Positions 1 to 13,260 of a stretch of DNA of 64,000 bases are shown here, in pieces (within the stretch, counting starts at the first letter, position 1; each line of letters begins with the position of its first letter). The notes beneath the pieces are model-generated. The model saw only the letters and a list, made by a program, of their open reading frames with translations. It ran no database searches and had not been told where the DNA came from. The position numbers were made by a program, and so were the translations under genes. Source of the DNA: Aquilaria yunnanensis (taxonomy: Eukaryota; Streptophyta; Magnoliopsida; Malvales; Thymelaeaceae); NCBI GenBank assembly GCA_039654915.1, contig CM077593.1, forward strand, positions 76,178,501 through 76,242,500. The letters are read 5' to 3'.

Positions 1-1900
1 TAGCTCGGGGGTGCCGAGATGGTGGGCCAAGTGCTCGCCCCCTGAACTAGAAACAAAGAGTCCTAATAGGGAACCATGGAAGGTGGCCAAGAAACACAAT
101 AATGCCAAAAACTATATGACATAGGACCAGTGACCGAGACTGACCCTTTGCTGGGTGCTAGCTCTAATGAATGCAATGGATCACGAGATAATTCAGCAAG
201 TCATTGATGTAATCTACTTAGATGGATTTCACCCAACAAGTACAAAAGATGTTCACAATAAGTAAATTTCCCTAAATTCCTAAAACCAGTGACATATATA
301 GTGGATGCAAAAAATACGTATTCCCAAAACCATGATGTAAAATGTTGCATACATAAGTCTTCCATTTCTCTTGTCACTATGTCAAGAAAAATTTTGTCAA
401 ATGACATTGTTAAAAACCCTACATATGTATACAAGCAAAGGTTAGTAAGAGGTTGTGTCAAACAATTAGGTGAAACCACAAGCACAATGTTAAATACTAA
501 TAAAATATATCGATCAACTTCTTCATAATTTTGTAGAACGTAGATATGAATCTAATGTAATTTATCTTCCTTTAGCATCCTCTATGACCCACAGGTCGAG
601 AAGTTTCAGTTTTTGTTGTAGAACAAAGGTAGAGGAGTTGTAGTCTTTACCTTAGTCAAACAATAATTCATGCCATTGTTTTGTGGGGCATGGTTGAGTC
701 TAGTTAATCTATCAAGCTCAAACATAATAGTTATTTTCAAGCCCATTTTGGCATTAATGCATTTCAACTTCATTTTGATCATGATAACGACTATTTTGAC
801 ATCGTCTACATTGACATTTTATTTGTTGCATCATAGCACTACATATAGTTCTTATAAAATTTTCTACACCCACTATGAAATTTGGGTTCATTTATCCATT
901 TTTCATTAATCACTTGCACATTCATTCACGTCCCTCTGCCATGCTTAAACTTCCTACAATTGAATTTACATATAGTCAATTACAAAGAACAAGTATTACA
1001 AACCAACAACATTCAAATTGTCATTTCAAAAAATTTTATAAACAGTGAGTGTCCACCAATATCCTAAATAATGCTATATGAAATAACCCTAGCCTATTCA
1101 AAAAATGAAAAATTTAGCTCATACTTTTCATGATCATTTATTTTAATAGTCTAAAAATATTTTGGCAGCATCTCACGTTAATTTCTTGGAATGCATCATT
1201 TCTTTAAGGTAGAAATCTCAAATCTGACATCTAGGGAACATGATTTAATGCAACTAAAGTTCATTCACCCTTAAGATAAATCCAAAGTAGCAAAGTAAGG
1301 TGCAGGCTCTTTCATTCCTAAACTGTCCAACTTGGACAATTAATGATTTCCAAATAGACACATATTGTGCATATAAAATAACTGGAGATCCTTGTAGTTA
1401 TCCTTTATATATACTATCTTTCATCAGATCGAAAATCATTGTTAAGCACTCTATTGTTTAACTATCTAAATGTGTACATAAACTATCAATCTCAAAATAA
1501 GATAATTATTATTCAATACAAACAAATGAACTCAAATTCAATTTACCTTTATAATCAAATGATTTATCTTTTAGAGGCACAAAAAGAAGTAAAACAGTAG
1601 AACTTGCTGATTATGGAGGGGGAAGATGCAAGATGGAGTGGGAGGTTCATAGAGCTTGACAATGGAAGAATGAGATGCATAGTGTGGTTCTTTGTTGTTG
1701 GGGCAATAGAAAAGGGACTAAACAGTAGTAATGACAAACAATTGAAAAAACTTGAAATTTTTTGAAATTGGAGCGATTGAGGGCAATTACTTGCATGGCA
1801 AGTGAAGCTTTTTAGTAGCCCTTCAGTTGGTCTTGTAGTGACCTAGTCCCTCTTGGCTCTGCCCAGGAAACCTGTGAGAACAGATCTCATGGAGGGTGCG
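1..1900. other. AT-rich spacer without recognisable gene
   Basis: I see only short chance frames on both strands, none with a recognisable domain. Base composition is AT-rich with many poly-A/T runs. The first 200 bases are less AT-rich and may be eroded repeat. No RNA gene or terminal repeat was recognised. Confidence 0.5.
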
Positions 1901-4234
1901 ATTGGCTAGTTATTTATGTGTGTCAAATTAAAACTTTGTCACTAGTTAATTAACCTAGAAATGAAAGCATGCATGCAATTTTGCTTTAACTCGGGAAAAC
2001 AAAGATCTATAAAATATTCATATTTGCCTATGAATTTTCCATGGAAATCAAAGTTTAGATTGTCAAAGCATGTAAATCCATCATTTATATCATTATAACT
2101 ACACATAATAACCGTGTAAGGGCATTCAACAAAAGAAGACTAATGCTCCTTACCTAAGAGTGACCCTAAAGTCTTATGCTTTATCCATAAATGAAGGAGG
2201 TAACCAGTGTATACGCTATTTACAAGGCTTTCCTACTAAGATCTCTTCATCTAATTCCCACCTTAGATGTAATCTCAGTGGCTAGCCTTAAAAGTCCTTT
2301 ATGTGCTCTACTAGCCACCGCAGCCAAGAAAACTATAGTTAGTACTTCGACTTAACCAATAAGCAACTATAAAACTAGAATCACAAGGATTCTTATAGAA
2401 AAGTACCTGCAACCAAAAGACTGCCTCAAAAACCCTTAATGGTTATCGGGCTCAACGGCGTCAAAATCTACACAATATAAACTAAAAAGGAGAATTTGAG
2501 AATTCTCAGCAAGGGATCTTCACTTGCAAGGAAAAGAACTAAGGACAGCACATATATAGTCATATGTAATCTGTAGTGAGCTCATACAACGTAAGGCTAA
2601 ACCTATGAGCATACGTTTCAGTCCTTTAGGACTTATCCTCTTCCTAGTCCTAAACTACAAGGCAAAACCTTGTCTACTAGCAAGCATAGCTTACTAGTCT
2701 AACTAGTGAAGTTGTCACTAGTTGAACCTCCCTTATGTTGTACAGGGCACTATGGTTGGACCAATTTCAACTAGGTTCCAAGGAATCGACTAGGTATACT
2801 AAGGTTTCCACACCAAAACCTCATACCTAAAAGTATGACTAGGTCCTTAATGGTACTAAACCTTACACCCAAGCTAATGGCAATACATTGTCACTCTTTA
2901 TAACCTTGTGTACTTACTTATGGTATAAGCTACCGCAAAACTCAAGAAAACTCCTAAGACTTGGAGGAGCTATGCAAGTCTCGGGGTACTACAACGACAC
3001 CTCGACCCTTAGGTATCCCAAGCACCCCTTCGGGCCTCCCCTTGAACCCCATAGTAAGAGTTGATTTTTTTGGGCAAGACAACTGTGATGACGTGTAGCC
3101 ACAATACATAACTTCTTGGTTGTTTCATGAGGATTTGGCGATGTGTCCTTGACTTTGGCAACATGTTGCCAACCTCTTCGGGCCCACAAATTCCCAACTC
3201 TTGTCATATGCACCTTGGTTCATTATGGTCTTTTCAACATATCCTACATGTATGTGAATTGGGAAGCCAATCCAAGCATGTTTGATATGCTTGGGAGTAC
3301 AAAGATCACTACGATGCATTAAAACATCATGCCAAACTCATTCAAAGACCTAGCCCACCACGAACAAACTTACCCACCAATTAATGCCATTACCAAAACC
3401 ACTTAATTTCAACATATGACAACACTCCAATATCATTAATTAAGCTTGAAACTCTAAATCCCATACCTTGATTTCACGTCATTAGCAAGAATTGAGCAAC
3501 CCTTCACCAAGAAAAGGTTCCACAATGTTCTACCTAAGTTCCAAGCAAACCAAAGAAAATGACACCAAATTAATGCCAACTAAGCAAAACCCATGTCTCA
3601 AAACATCCAATAAACAAGAAAACACCAAGAAATCTTGGTTACCTGACGAGCAAACTAGACCCCATCTAGAAAAACATGAAAAACAACTCTAAGATCATAA
3701 ACCAAGCTTAAAACAATCTATCCAAGGCTTGTATACCCCATGGGCCTTCAAATTCCACCAAGAAACTTTGATTTTGGCCACGAATTGAAAGAGAAATCAA
3801 AAGAAGAAGAGGGAGCTTGGGTTTTGGAGGTGAAATGAGCAAAAGTGGTAGCCAAGACCACTTTACTAAGTTTAAAAAGCCTTTCACCCTTAAGCCCTCA
3901 ATCTTTCTTTATGTTTACTAAAAGCCCCATTCCTTAAATAGTAACCCAAGTCAAATCTTGGTCAAACCTTTAATACTTAATTCAAGTTTTTTAGGTTTGA
4001 AGCAAGGTTTGTGTTTTAAAACATATGTTTGACTTCCAAGACTTGGCCCGGCACTTTGGGATGCACAATTATTGATATACCCCTACCTTTTTTGGTGCCA
4101 TAAACTACTCAAAACTTAGTAAACCTTAAGCAACTCACTTAATCTTGTTACATGAACTTAAAATATGGTTCCAAACTAGGATTTAATTTACTTTACCTTC
4201 TTCAGTCAAGCTTCTCTCTATGAGGGCTATAACA
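1900..4234 (-). repeat. RT1 3' LTR (long chromovirus-type LTR)
   Basis: The right boundary is well placed. Read on the minus strand, an LTR starts TGTTATAGCCC at 4234, directly preceded by a purine tract. Positions about 3310-4234 are repeated, with moderate divergence, at 6241-7168. The leftward part (about 1.9-3.3 kb) has no second copy here. It is assigned to the LTR because it shares landmarks with other LTRs in the window, including TTGCAG-GTACT at 2407 and runs resembling the 57.3-60.0 kb LTR. The left end is uncertain by a few hundred bases. Confidence 0.6.
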
Positions 4235-4249
4235 TTCTCCCTTCTTTCT
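4235..4249 (-). other. RT1 polypurine tract
   Basis: On the minus strand this reads AGAAAGAAGGGAGAA and abuts the TGTTATAG start of the 3' LTR at 4234. That is the expected position of the plus-strand primer for retrotransposon DNA synthesis. Confidence 0.75.
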
Positions 4250-6125
4250 AAAATTTCATCATTTAAATTTTGTTGCAATTGTGGAAATTCACTAGGATAC
4301 CTTTTCAGCATATCCTACTCTATCTCGTAAGTACCTTCTTTTTCATTATGATTTGACCAAAGGATCTTAACCATTGGAATCCACTTGGTTCAGAATTTCC
4401 TAACTTGCCTATTAAGGATATTAATGGGCCTCTCTTCGTAGGTCAAGTCCACTTGGATAGAAACCACCAAAGGGTTGGCTACTTCTCCCAGATCAACTAT
4501 ACACTTCCTTAGAAGACTAACATGAAACATGCTGTACACTTGGGACAAGTTGGGCAGTAACGCCAACTAATATGCAACTTTCCTTACTTTTTCTAAGATC
4601 TCGTAAGGTCTAATGTACCTAAGGGCCAAAGTACCCTTTGCCCAAACTGGGCTACTCCCTTCATAAGAGATATTTTGATAAGTACCTTATCTCTAACATC
4701 TAAACTCAGTTATCATCTCCTCAAATTTGCATACTTGCTCTAACGGCCATTTATGGCTCTAATTTGTTTCTAAATTAACTTAATCATAGTTGTGGTATTA
4801 GCTATGATCTCTGAACTGACAACTACCTTATTTGAAGGGTCAAGTAACAATGGGACATCATGCATCGCCTACCATATAATGTCTTATATGGTGCGATACC
4901 AATAACAGTTTGGTAACTGTTGTTGTAAGCAAGCTTGATGAATGGTAAGTGTTGGTCCCCATCACCTTAGAAGTCTATGGCACACATATGTAGCATATCC
5001 TCAAAAGTTTGTATCAGTATCTCAGACTGTTTGTTAGTCTAAGGATAGAAGGCAGTACTAAGACAAACCTTACTCCTTAACACCTATTGGAAAGCAGTCC
5101 AAAACCTTGATACAAACTGAGGGTCCTTATCAAATATAATTTAATTTGGTATGCCATGCAGCCTCACAATCTTCTTGATATACAATTAAGCCAACCTCTC
5201 AAGTGTATAAGTGATCCTTCTGGGTATGAAGTGTGCTGAATTAGTCAACCTATCGCCACTACCCATACCGCATCATGTTAGCTCTAGGTATTTGGTAACC
5301 TAACCAAGAAGTCCATTGTAATGGATCCTCACATCTTCTGCAGGAAAGGTAGACTTTGAAGTGGGCCTGCTAGTTTTTGATACTCAACCTTAACCATTTG
5401 GCATGTAAAAAACTTAGCTACATGCTCGGCTACATCCCTTTTAAGACACAGCCACCAAAAGTGTGTCTTTACATCATGGTACATTTTACCCACATCGAGA
5501 TGAATGCTTACTTTACTACTGTGCACCTCCTACAGGACTTACTGCCTAAGTCTATCTACATTCAGCACATAAAGTCGATCTCCATGATGTAGTATCCCAT
5601 ACTTGTACCGGACCTCTTTCCTTATGGCCCAAAGTGTCTCTTTCTTGAAATCTTTCTCAACAATGAATCTTTGCTTTGAGCCTCTTTGACCTTAGCCAAC
5701 GAAGCTAACTGAATCTCCATAATGCAAACTAGGAACCTTTCTCGGTCTTACCAAAGCCCTAACCAAGCTAACTGAATCTCTAGAGTGTAAACTAGGGACC
5801 TTTCTTGGTCTTACCAAAGCTCATGCAAAGTGTAGAAATTGTTCCCCAATGTTCCTCCCAACAAACTTCTAGCTTGATCCTTAGACTGGACAACTCTTGT
5901 GTATTTCTGACTAAGTGCATCTACTACCACTTTTTCTTTGCCAAAGCAATAATCAAACAAATAGTCATAATCCATTATGTATTCAATCCACTGTCATTGC
6001 CTCATGTCCAACTCATTCTGAATGAACAAGTATGTAAGACTCTTATGGTTGGTGAAAATCTTGAGTAATCTCCCCATCAAGTAGTGACTCCAAAGCTTGA
6101 GTATGAAGACCACCCTCACTAGCTC
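4250..6125 (-). pseudogene. RT1 pol remnant: RNase H, integrase, chromodomain
   Basis: Read on the minus strand this is the 3' half of a Ty3/gypsy chromovirus pol with many stops and frameshifts. RNase H is visible near 6070-5900 (TNHKSLTYLF, then an ALSxKY end). The integrase zinc-binding segment lies at about 5526-5330, with a degraded H2C2 (KMYHDVKTHFWW, then CxxC in TCQMVKVEYQK). Integrase-core traces (AYNNSYQTVIG, TLYGRRC) follow near 4900. A chromodomain-like end at about 4450-4260 shows EERPINILNRQVRK and VKILWSNHN. Gag, protease and reverse transcriptase are absent. The frame order matches the chromodomain-bearing Tekay/Del type. It cannot encode a functional protein. Confidence 0.85.
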
Positions 6126-7168
6126 AAGGCTGTGAACTGGAAAGTTTAACTGATTAGGCCTTAACTACCTTGACCCATACCCGATTACCTAATTCTCCTA
6201 CATTGGTACATACCCCAAACCACAATGAACCATTACAACACTATGATGCATTAAAACATCAAGCCAAACTTATTCAATTACGTAGTCCACCATGAACACA
6301 CTTGCCTACTAATCAATACTATTGCCAAAACTACTTGATTTCAACAAGCAACAACAATCCAATAGCATCAATGAACGTTGAAACTCTAAATTACTTACCA
6401 TGATTTCAAGTAATTAGCAAGAATTAAGCAACCTTTCACCAAGAAAAAAGTTCCACATGGTTCTACCTATGTTCCAAGCAAACCAAAGAAAATGACACCA
6501 AATTAACAGCAACTAAGCAAAACCCAAGACTCAAAACATCTAATAAAAAAAAAACACCATGACATCTTGGCTACTTGAGGAGCAAACTCAACCCTAGTTG
6601 GGAAAAAGTGAAAAACAACTCTAAGATCACAAACCAAGCTTGACATAAGATACCCAAGGCTTGTATACCCTTCCGGCTTTCAAGTTCCACCAGGAAACCT
6701 TGATTTTGGCCAAGAATTGAAGGAGAAATCAAAGGGAGAAGATGGGCCTTGGGTTTTTGAGGTGAAATGAGCAAAAGTGGCAGCCAATACCACCTTACCA
6801 AGTTTAAAAGCCTTTCGCCCTTAAGCCCTAAAACTTTCTTTATGTTGGCAAAAGGCCCCATTCTCTAAATACTAACCAAAGTCAAATCTTGGTCACACTT
6901 TTAATACTTAGGCAATTTTTTCTTAAGTTTTAAGCAAGGTTTAAGTTTCAAAACATATGTTTAACTCTCGGGACTCAACCTGACACTTTGGGATGCAAAA
7001 TTACTATTTTGGCCCACAACCTTTTTTGGTGCCATAAACTCCTTGGAACTTAGATAACCTTAAGCAGCTCACTTAATCTTCCTAGGTAAACTGAAAATAA
7101 GGTTCTAATCTAGGATTTCATTTACTTTACCTTCTTTAGTTGAGCTTCCCACAAATAGGGTTGTAACA
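6126..7168 (-). repeat. RT1 partial 5' LTR
   Basis: Positions 6241-7168 repeat 3310-4234 and end (minus-strand start) in TGTTACAACCC at 7168. The copy stops about 900 bp into the LTR and passes within about 110 bp into RNase H sequence. The rest of the 5' LTR, the primer site, gag, protease and RT were therefore lost in an internal deletion. No duplication of the five bases after 7168 was found near the other LTR end. Confidence 0.75.
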
Positions 7169-7564
7169 CATTGTGAACCCCACAATGAGCAACACAAGGG
7201 CAACAGACTCTCCTTGGTGACAAAAAATCAATCATTCATCTCAATTGCATTTTAGAACCTCTCCTAAAGCGAATGTGAGAAGACAAGCAGCTTAGTGGTC
7301 ATTCAAAGAAAAAATTATAACATAAGAATTTTTTTTATGTTTTATGCAGAGTTTCATTGGATGAGGGCCTAAATGTAAAAAAGTAAAAAGTTTGGATTCT
7401 TAGAAAGAGAAGTTATTAATTAAATTAGCGATATTTTTTTGTTTTCATTGCAAAATTTTTGAGTGTAGGCGTTTGAAATTAATAGGGAAAAATATTTGGG
7501 GATTGTTGTGGGGATAAGTTGCAAGTTTTTCTAGAGTTTTAAGGACAATTTGTTTTTGGTAACA
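7169..7564. other. Spacer between RT1 and RT2
   Basis: AT-rich, with no domain-bearing frame. It is the left flank of the RT2 insertion. The matching right flank (17,039 onward) is LTR-like sequence of RT3, so this stretch may be the upstream part of that old LTR, but I cannot show it. Confidence 0.4.
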
Positions 7565-7569
7565 TAAGA
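7565..7569. repeat. RT2 target-site duplication, left
   Basis: TAAGA immediately before the LTR start TGTCACAC. It matches 17034-17038 exactly. Confidence 0.85.
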
Positions 7570-9702
7570 TGTCACACGCCACACAGGCCCCAGCCCGTGC
7601 ACTCTCAGTGCCACTCACCATACTTTATACTACCTAGAAAGTTATTAAAACACTTTTATTCTGAAGTGTTATGAGTGAACAATTAATTTCGGCCAACTTT
7701 CCTTAGGATAGCTTTAAGTCTTATTTTCTTAACTGAGAGCCTGGGAGGTGCCCTAGGAGGCTTATGAGAAGTCCTGTGTACTTTACTTGCACCTTAAGGC
7801 AAGGCCAACCACTAACTTGCAACACAAGGTAAGGTTGTATTCAATAACTCGCATAACAAGCAAGGCTACATCTAATTTATTAAGCGTCTAGGATGTGCGC
7901 TCATCAAGTGTGCTACTCTAATGAATGACAGCCAAACAGCCCATATCTTTGTGAACTTGGAAAACAAGGTTTTTCATGTATGTGCACATTTAGCCTAGTA
8001 AGGACTTAAGAGGTTCATCACATAAACAAGACCATATTCACATAACTTAACTTAACTTGGCATACAAGCATCCATCATATGTACAACCAAAACCAAGTAC
8101 AACCGAGGCTACATATGTACACAAAATGGCCTAAGTGCAAGCATCACTAGCTTGGCAACATACCAAGGATGCTACAAGTCCAAAACTAGCCAAGGTTAAG
8201 TCTTACATGCCATCCAACCTACATCACCCGAGTAGAAACCTAAGTGTGCAATACAGGAGCACACACTGCAGCACAAACCCAATGACCATGTTCATGGCCA
8301 TAAAAGTAAACACCACTATCAATGCCATGGTCCAAACATCCATCCTACACCTAGACAAGTCCTACACTCTACTCAAGCCTGCAAAACTTAGCACATAAGT
8401 TTCGGCCATAAACCATAAAACTTGTAGATGTATTTATTCAAACCAAGATTCGGTTGGCACATACCTTGAGCAATACGTGTACTACCTAGCACACAAGCAA
8501 GCAAACAAGTACAAGCAACTCACTCAAGCTCAATATGCTTGCCTGAAACACAAATAATATGGGCATGAGTACTAATACTTAGTAAGGTTCATTATACAAC
8601 TCCAATGGAGTGTACTTAGTTAAGCCGAAACTGAACCTCCATGAGCTAACTATGACCTGCAAGGAAAACATGAAAACACCAAGATACAAGGCATATACTA
8701 CAAACACAAAGCTACCCGAGGCATATATAAACATAGACATAACTCATAATTGGTTGGTAAGCACAAACAAATCAATCAAGCACACAAACTCACACACACA
8801 CGACAATGTTCATTCAGCCGAAACCACTACCAAGCACAAATATCATATCCTTGTACTTCAAGCATTCCACTTTATCTCCAATCCACTAGAGCTCCAAGTT
8901 CACTAGTAAGTTGGCCTAACTTACTAAGAACTTTAAGTGCTTGCAATTAACCTTGACTACCTAGCCAAACAACATGAACCCGAAAACTCACTTTATGCCC
9001 ATCTAGCAAACTAAGATCATATAGCATAAATTAACTATCACTTTGCCACCATTAACTACTTGATCATGGAAATGTACAAGGAATTCAAGTAGAAGATAAA
9101 CCTTACCTCAAATTCGCAAGCTTGATTTCTTGGTTTGCACTTGATTGCCCAAGACTAAGCTTGAAAATGGAAGTGTGAGGTTGCCTAGTGCCGAAAACAA
9201 GTAATCCAAGCTTGATTCCTCCTTCAAGCTTCAATTCAACACTAATTTGGCAAGATTTCGGCAACAACTCACCAAGAACACATCCTTTGCTCAAGGACTC
9301 GGTTAAACCCGAAACTATGACCTTCTTTGACCGAAATGATGGCTTAATTGTCTAGTGGAAGCATGCATTACCGGCGGTAGGCCACATGGCCTTAATTTTG
9401 GAACAAACGTCGTTCTCGGCCTAAGAAAACTTTGCATGGTGTAATGTAATCCACCCATTCTGCTTAGTGCTGAAATTAGTACCCAAAAGAGCACTCAAAG
9501 TAGTCCTTAAACTTTGTTTCACGATGTTAGCAACATAAATGTTTTTCATGTGCAACATTTTACCTGAATGACAAAATTTCACCCGAATGTTCTCAGTTTT
9601 GCACTTACACCCTGATTCTCATTTTCAATCAAGTTCCTCGTATTTTCCTTTCATGTCTTTGTATTCTTGGCCTGGGCCAAGTACTGAGGGATGGTCCTGA
9701 TA
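7570..9702 (-). repeat. RT2 3' LTR
   Basis: Direct repeat of 14900-17033. The plus-strand left end is TGTCACACGCC. The right end is placed at GATA (9699-9702) by alignment with AGCA at the other copy. A purine tract on the minus strand abuts it. Small frames inside the LTR recur at the same place in the second copy and are not genes. Confidence 0.88.
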
Positions 9703-9720
9703 ATTCTTACCTCCTTAAAG
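9703..9720 (-). other. RT2 polypurine tract
   Basis: On the minus strand CTTTAAGGAGGTAAGAAT lies between the pol stop codon (9715-9717) and the 3' LTR. Pol therefore ends about a dozen bases before the LTR. Confidence 0.65.
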
Positions 9721-10892
9721 AATTTGGTCCTCCAAATTCTTCACTAACCTAGGGTACAATTGAGGGTATTTCTTGGCAATCTCCTGTTTTACTTCCCAGG
9801 TTGCCTCTTCAAGAGTGTGGTTGCTCCACTAAATTTTGATCATAAAGATCCACCTACTCCTTAGTTTCCTAGTATCTCTAGCTAGGAATTGGATAGGTAC
9901 CTCTTCGTAAGAAAGATTGGGTGCAACAAGTACACTAACAGGTATCTTTATTTGTTTAGAACTCGGAACATATCTCTTAAGTAGGCTCACATGGAGCACA
10001 TCAGGGATGTTTCCAAGTTCTAGTGGCAAGTCCAGCTGATATGCCACATTTCCAATCCTGGCCAATACTTGATATGGCCCTATATATCTGGGTACCAGCT
10101 TTCTTTTCTTTCCAAATCTTATGACTCCTCTCATAGGAGATACCTTAATCCATACCTAGTCTTCTTTCTGGAATTCCAGGTCTCTCCTCATTTTCAAGTT
10201 GGCATAAGACTGCTGCCTATCATTTGCAGCTTTGATCCTTCTCTAAATCAATTGTATCTTTTTAGTGGTCTCCTTAATAATGTCTGGCCCCAATTCCAAC
10301 TTATCTTCTGGTTGATGCCAGCAATTTGAAGTAATACACTTTCTGCCATACAATGCTTCATAAGGGCCCATCCCAATTACTGAGTGGTACCCATTATTAT
10401 AGGAGAACTCCACTAATGGGAGATGCACATCCCACTCTCCTTGGAAGTCAATGACACAACACCTCAACATATCTTCTAGAGTTTGTATAGTTCTTTCTAT
10501 TTGTCCATTAGTCTAAGGATGGTAAGCTGAACTAAACTTAAGTTTAGTTCCTAATGCCTAATGTAGGGATTTCCAAAACCTAGAAACAAACCTAGGATCC
10601 TTATCTGGTACAATGTCATTAGGTACTCCATGTAATCTCATTATCTCCCTTATATAGAGTTGTGCAAGCTTATCCAAAGAATCAATGAGATTCATGGGAA
10701 GAAAATGAGCTGCTTTAGTCAATCTATCCACAATAACCCAAATGGCATTATGCTTTCTCCTTGTCAGTGGCATTCCCACTAAAAAATCCATAGATATGGA
10801 TCCCCATTTTCTCTCAGGTATGGGTAACCTTTGAAGCTTCCCTCCTGGTTTCTGGTGCTCAACTTTCACCTGTTGGCACACTTCACATTTTG
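9715..10892 (-). pseudogene. RT2 integrase and C-terminal chromodomain
   Basis: Integrase would splice the DNA copy into the host genome. The second half of the zinc-binding site is seen as CQQVKVEHQK (10,881). The catalytic core then shows the first acidic residue in SMDFLVGMP, the second in KDPRF and the Glu in NGQIERT, so D-D-E is conserved. [12 protein letters not shown] and ALYGRKC follow (about 10,400-10,330). A chromodomain-type tail near 9905-9750 shows YEEVPIQFLAR and RKLRSRW. Several stops and frame changes (near 10,557, 10,500, 10,243 and 9,828) break it. The chromodomain is known in this group to target integration to heterochromatin. Confidence 0.85.
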
Positions 10893-11660
10893 CTACATGA
10901 GCACTGATGTCTTTTTTCGTATATGGACACGAAAATAAGCTCTAAGAGCATGGTACATCTTTGTGGCTTTTGGATCCATGCTCAACTTACTAGAGTGTGC
11001 CTCTTCTAGAATTTGAAATCTTAAGTCATCCTTTTCAGGCACATACAACCTATTTTGGAAGTATAACATTCGTTGCTTATGGGAGAATCCTTGAAATAAT
11101 TCTCCTTTCTTCTGTCCAGACACTAGTCCCATGTGCTCATCTCTAGACTGAGCTTCTCTGGTAAGTTCTTTCCATTCTGGGGTAATAGTGAGTAAACTAA
11201 GCTGCTCACCTTCCCAAAGGCTCTCGGCCTTATGTTCTACTTCTCCACCCTTAAGCACCCCTGTGTAATTCCTACTTAGGGCATCTGCCGCTAGATTGGC
11301 TTTCCCAGCTGTGTATTCAATTACACAGTCAAAATCCTTAAGGTACTCCAACCACCTCCTTTGACTGATATTTAAGTCCTTCTGAGTGAAAAGGTACTTG
11401 AGACTTTTGTGGTCTGTATAAACCTGAAATCTATTACCCAAGAGATAATGTCTTCAATGTTTGAGGGCAAAGGCTACTGCTGCTAATTCCAGGTCATGTA
11501 CTAGATATTTCTTCTCATGTGGTCTCAATTGTCTAGGCCCAAAAGTAATAGCCTGTTTTTCCTGCAATAGGACACATCCTATTCTACATGAGAGGTATTA
11601 GTATACACCTCATATTCCTTTTTAGGGTCTGGTAGGACTAACACAGGAGCTATTGTCAGT
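10893..11660 (-). pseudogene. RT2 RNase H and integrase N-terminal region
   Basis: RNase H removes the RNA template during reverse transcription. The fragment shows [10 protein letters not shown] (one catalytic Asp is replaced by Asn in the usual YTDAS), a frameshift near 11,570, then [22 protein letters not shown] and ADALSRN. The integrase N-terminal segment follows, ending [10 protein letters not shown], with a stop at 10,893 inside the zinc-binding site. RT lies upstream in the same polyprotein order. Confidence 0.85.
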
Positions 11661-12546
11661 CTCCTTTTAAGCTCTTGGAAGCTCTCCTCACATTTGGTTT
11701 CCCAGGTAAATTTCTGGTTCTTTTTGGTTAACTGAGTCATAGGTGCTGCTATAACAGAGAATTTTGGCACAAATCTCCTGTAATAGCCAGCCAACCCCAG
11801 GAAACTCCTGACTTCCCACACATTATGGGGCTGCTTCCAATCCAGGATTGACCTTACCTTTTCAGGATCCACTGCCAACCCTTGATCATTTATTACATGA
11901 CCCAAAAACCTAATTTCCTGAGTCCAAAATTTGCACTTACTTAGCTTCCCATAAAGTTTATGTGCTTGGAGCAAGCTAAGCACTACTTTTAGGTGTTCTT
12001 TATGAGTTTCCTCATCTTTAGAGTACACCAAAATATCATCAATGAACACTACAACAAAGTGGTCTAGGTGTGCTCTGAACACCCTCTGCATTAAGTCCAT
12101 AAAGAATGCAGATGCATTAGTAAGCCCAAATGGCATTACTGTGTACTCAAAGTGCCCATACCTAGTCCTGAAAGCCATCTTAGGTATGTCCTCCTCCTTA
12201 ACTCTTAACTAGAAATATCCAGACCTTAGATCTATTTTGGAGAACACTTTTGCTCCTTTTAACTGGTCAAATAGATCTTCTATTCTTGGGAGGGGTACTT
12301 ATTCTTAATGGTCAAGGCATTCAACGTTTTGTAATCAATACAGATTCTAAGGGTTTCATCCTTCTTTTTCATAAACAACACAGGTGCTCCCCAAGGAGAC
12401 ACACTGGGTTTGATGAACCCTTTCTCAAGTAGTTCATCTAACTGCTTCCTCAATTCTACTATTTTAGGTAGTGCCATCCTATATGGAGCAGTAGACACTT
12501 GTGCTGCTCTTGGTACCAGTCTAATTTCAAACTCCATTTTTCTCAA
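11661..12546 (-). pseudogene. RT2 reverse transcriptase
   Basis: A Ty3/gypsy RT in two blocks. The first (12,546-12,280) has [27 protein letters not shown] and [11 protein letters not shown] frameshift and a stop lie between about 12,280 and 12,180. The second block has the [16 protein letters not shown] motif and the catalytic [10 protein letters not shown] with both aspartates, then FLGH and the thumb region ([14 protein letters not shown]). Catalytic residues survive but the frame does not. Confidence 0.9.
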
Positions 12547-12801
12547 TGGTGGTAATCCAGGTAGGTCTGTAGGAAAGACCTCTGGAAAATCTTGAACTAT
12601 AGGTATCCGCCTAAGTTCATTAGCTACTTCCTAGTCATTAAGTTCCAGGCATTCATATTCATTCTCTAGAGTTATTAGTTTCAGCACTTTAAGTTGATAG
12701 TCCAAAGTTAACTATAGTGATTTATCCAACTCACAGGGTTCACAACCAGGCATTAATAATTGTCTAGCATGACAATCTATGATTACTTTATTCTCTCCTA
12801 G

Positions 12802-13146
12802 CTAGTTTAGGCCTAATATCACATCATAGTCAAAAGTATCCAGCACTATCAAGTCTGCTCGCAGTTTCAGCTTGTCTATCTGGATTTCATAGTTTTCAAC
12901 TATGTGATATGTGAATAGAACTTCATTGCCAGCAGTTTTAACCAAGTACATATTGGTCATATATTTTACTTCTAGATTTATGGTCTTAACCAAGCTACTA
13001 GAAATCACAGACAATGAAGCTCCAGTATCAAATAGTGCATACACTAACTGGCCATTAAGGTAAATTGTACCTTTTAGGGCCCTCCTACTAGTCCTCTGCT
13101 GACTAGTCTGGCTGCCTGCATTCTCAGCCTCTGGTGCTTCCTGCAC
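12802..13146 (-). pseudogene. RT2 aspartic protease
   Basis: A 114-residue open segment with a retropepsin active site (ALFDTGASLSVIS) near its middle and a closing VILGLN. The protease would cut the Gag-Pol polyprotein. It lies between the gag zinc knuckle and RT, as expected. Frame breaks upstream (near 13,165) and downstream separate it from gag and RT. Confidence 0.88.
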
Positions 13147-13260
13147 TTTTCTGGAAGTCTCTAGCTAAAATACCCTACCAAGGGGTACATTAGGCCTTTT
13201 CTGCTCCTGTGGTACTCTCTGTGCCTGCCTCCCTTTCGGAATGGGCACATTGGTTGTCAT

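Noticed and set aside
8135..8906. Open frames inside the RT2 left LTR, repeated at 15475-16246
   Set aside because: They occur at the same place in both LTRs only because the LTR is duplicated. They have no domain, are biased to Thr/His/Asn from local composition, and run opposite to the element.
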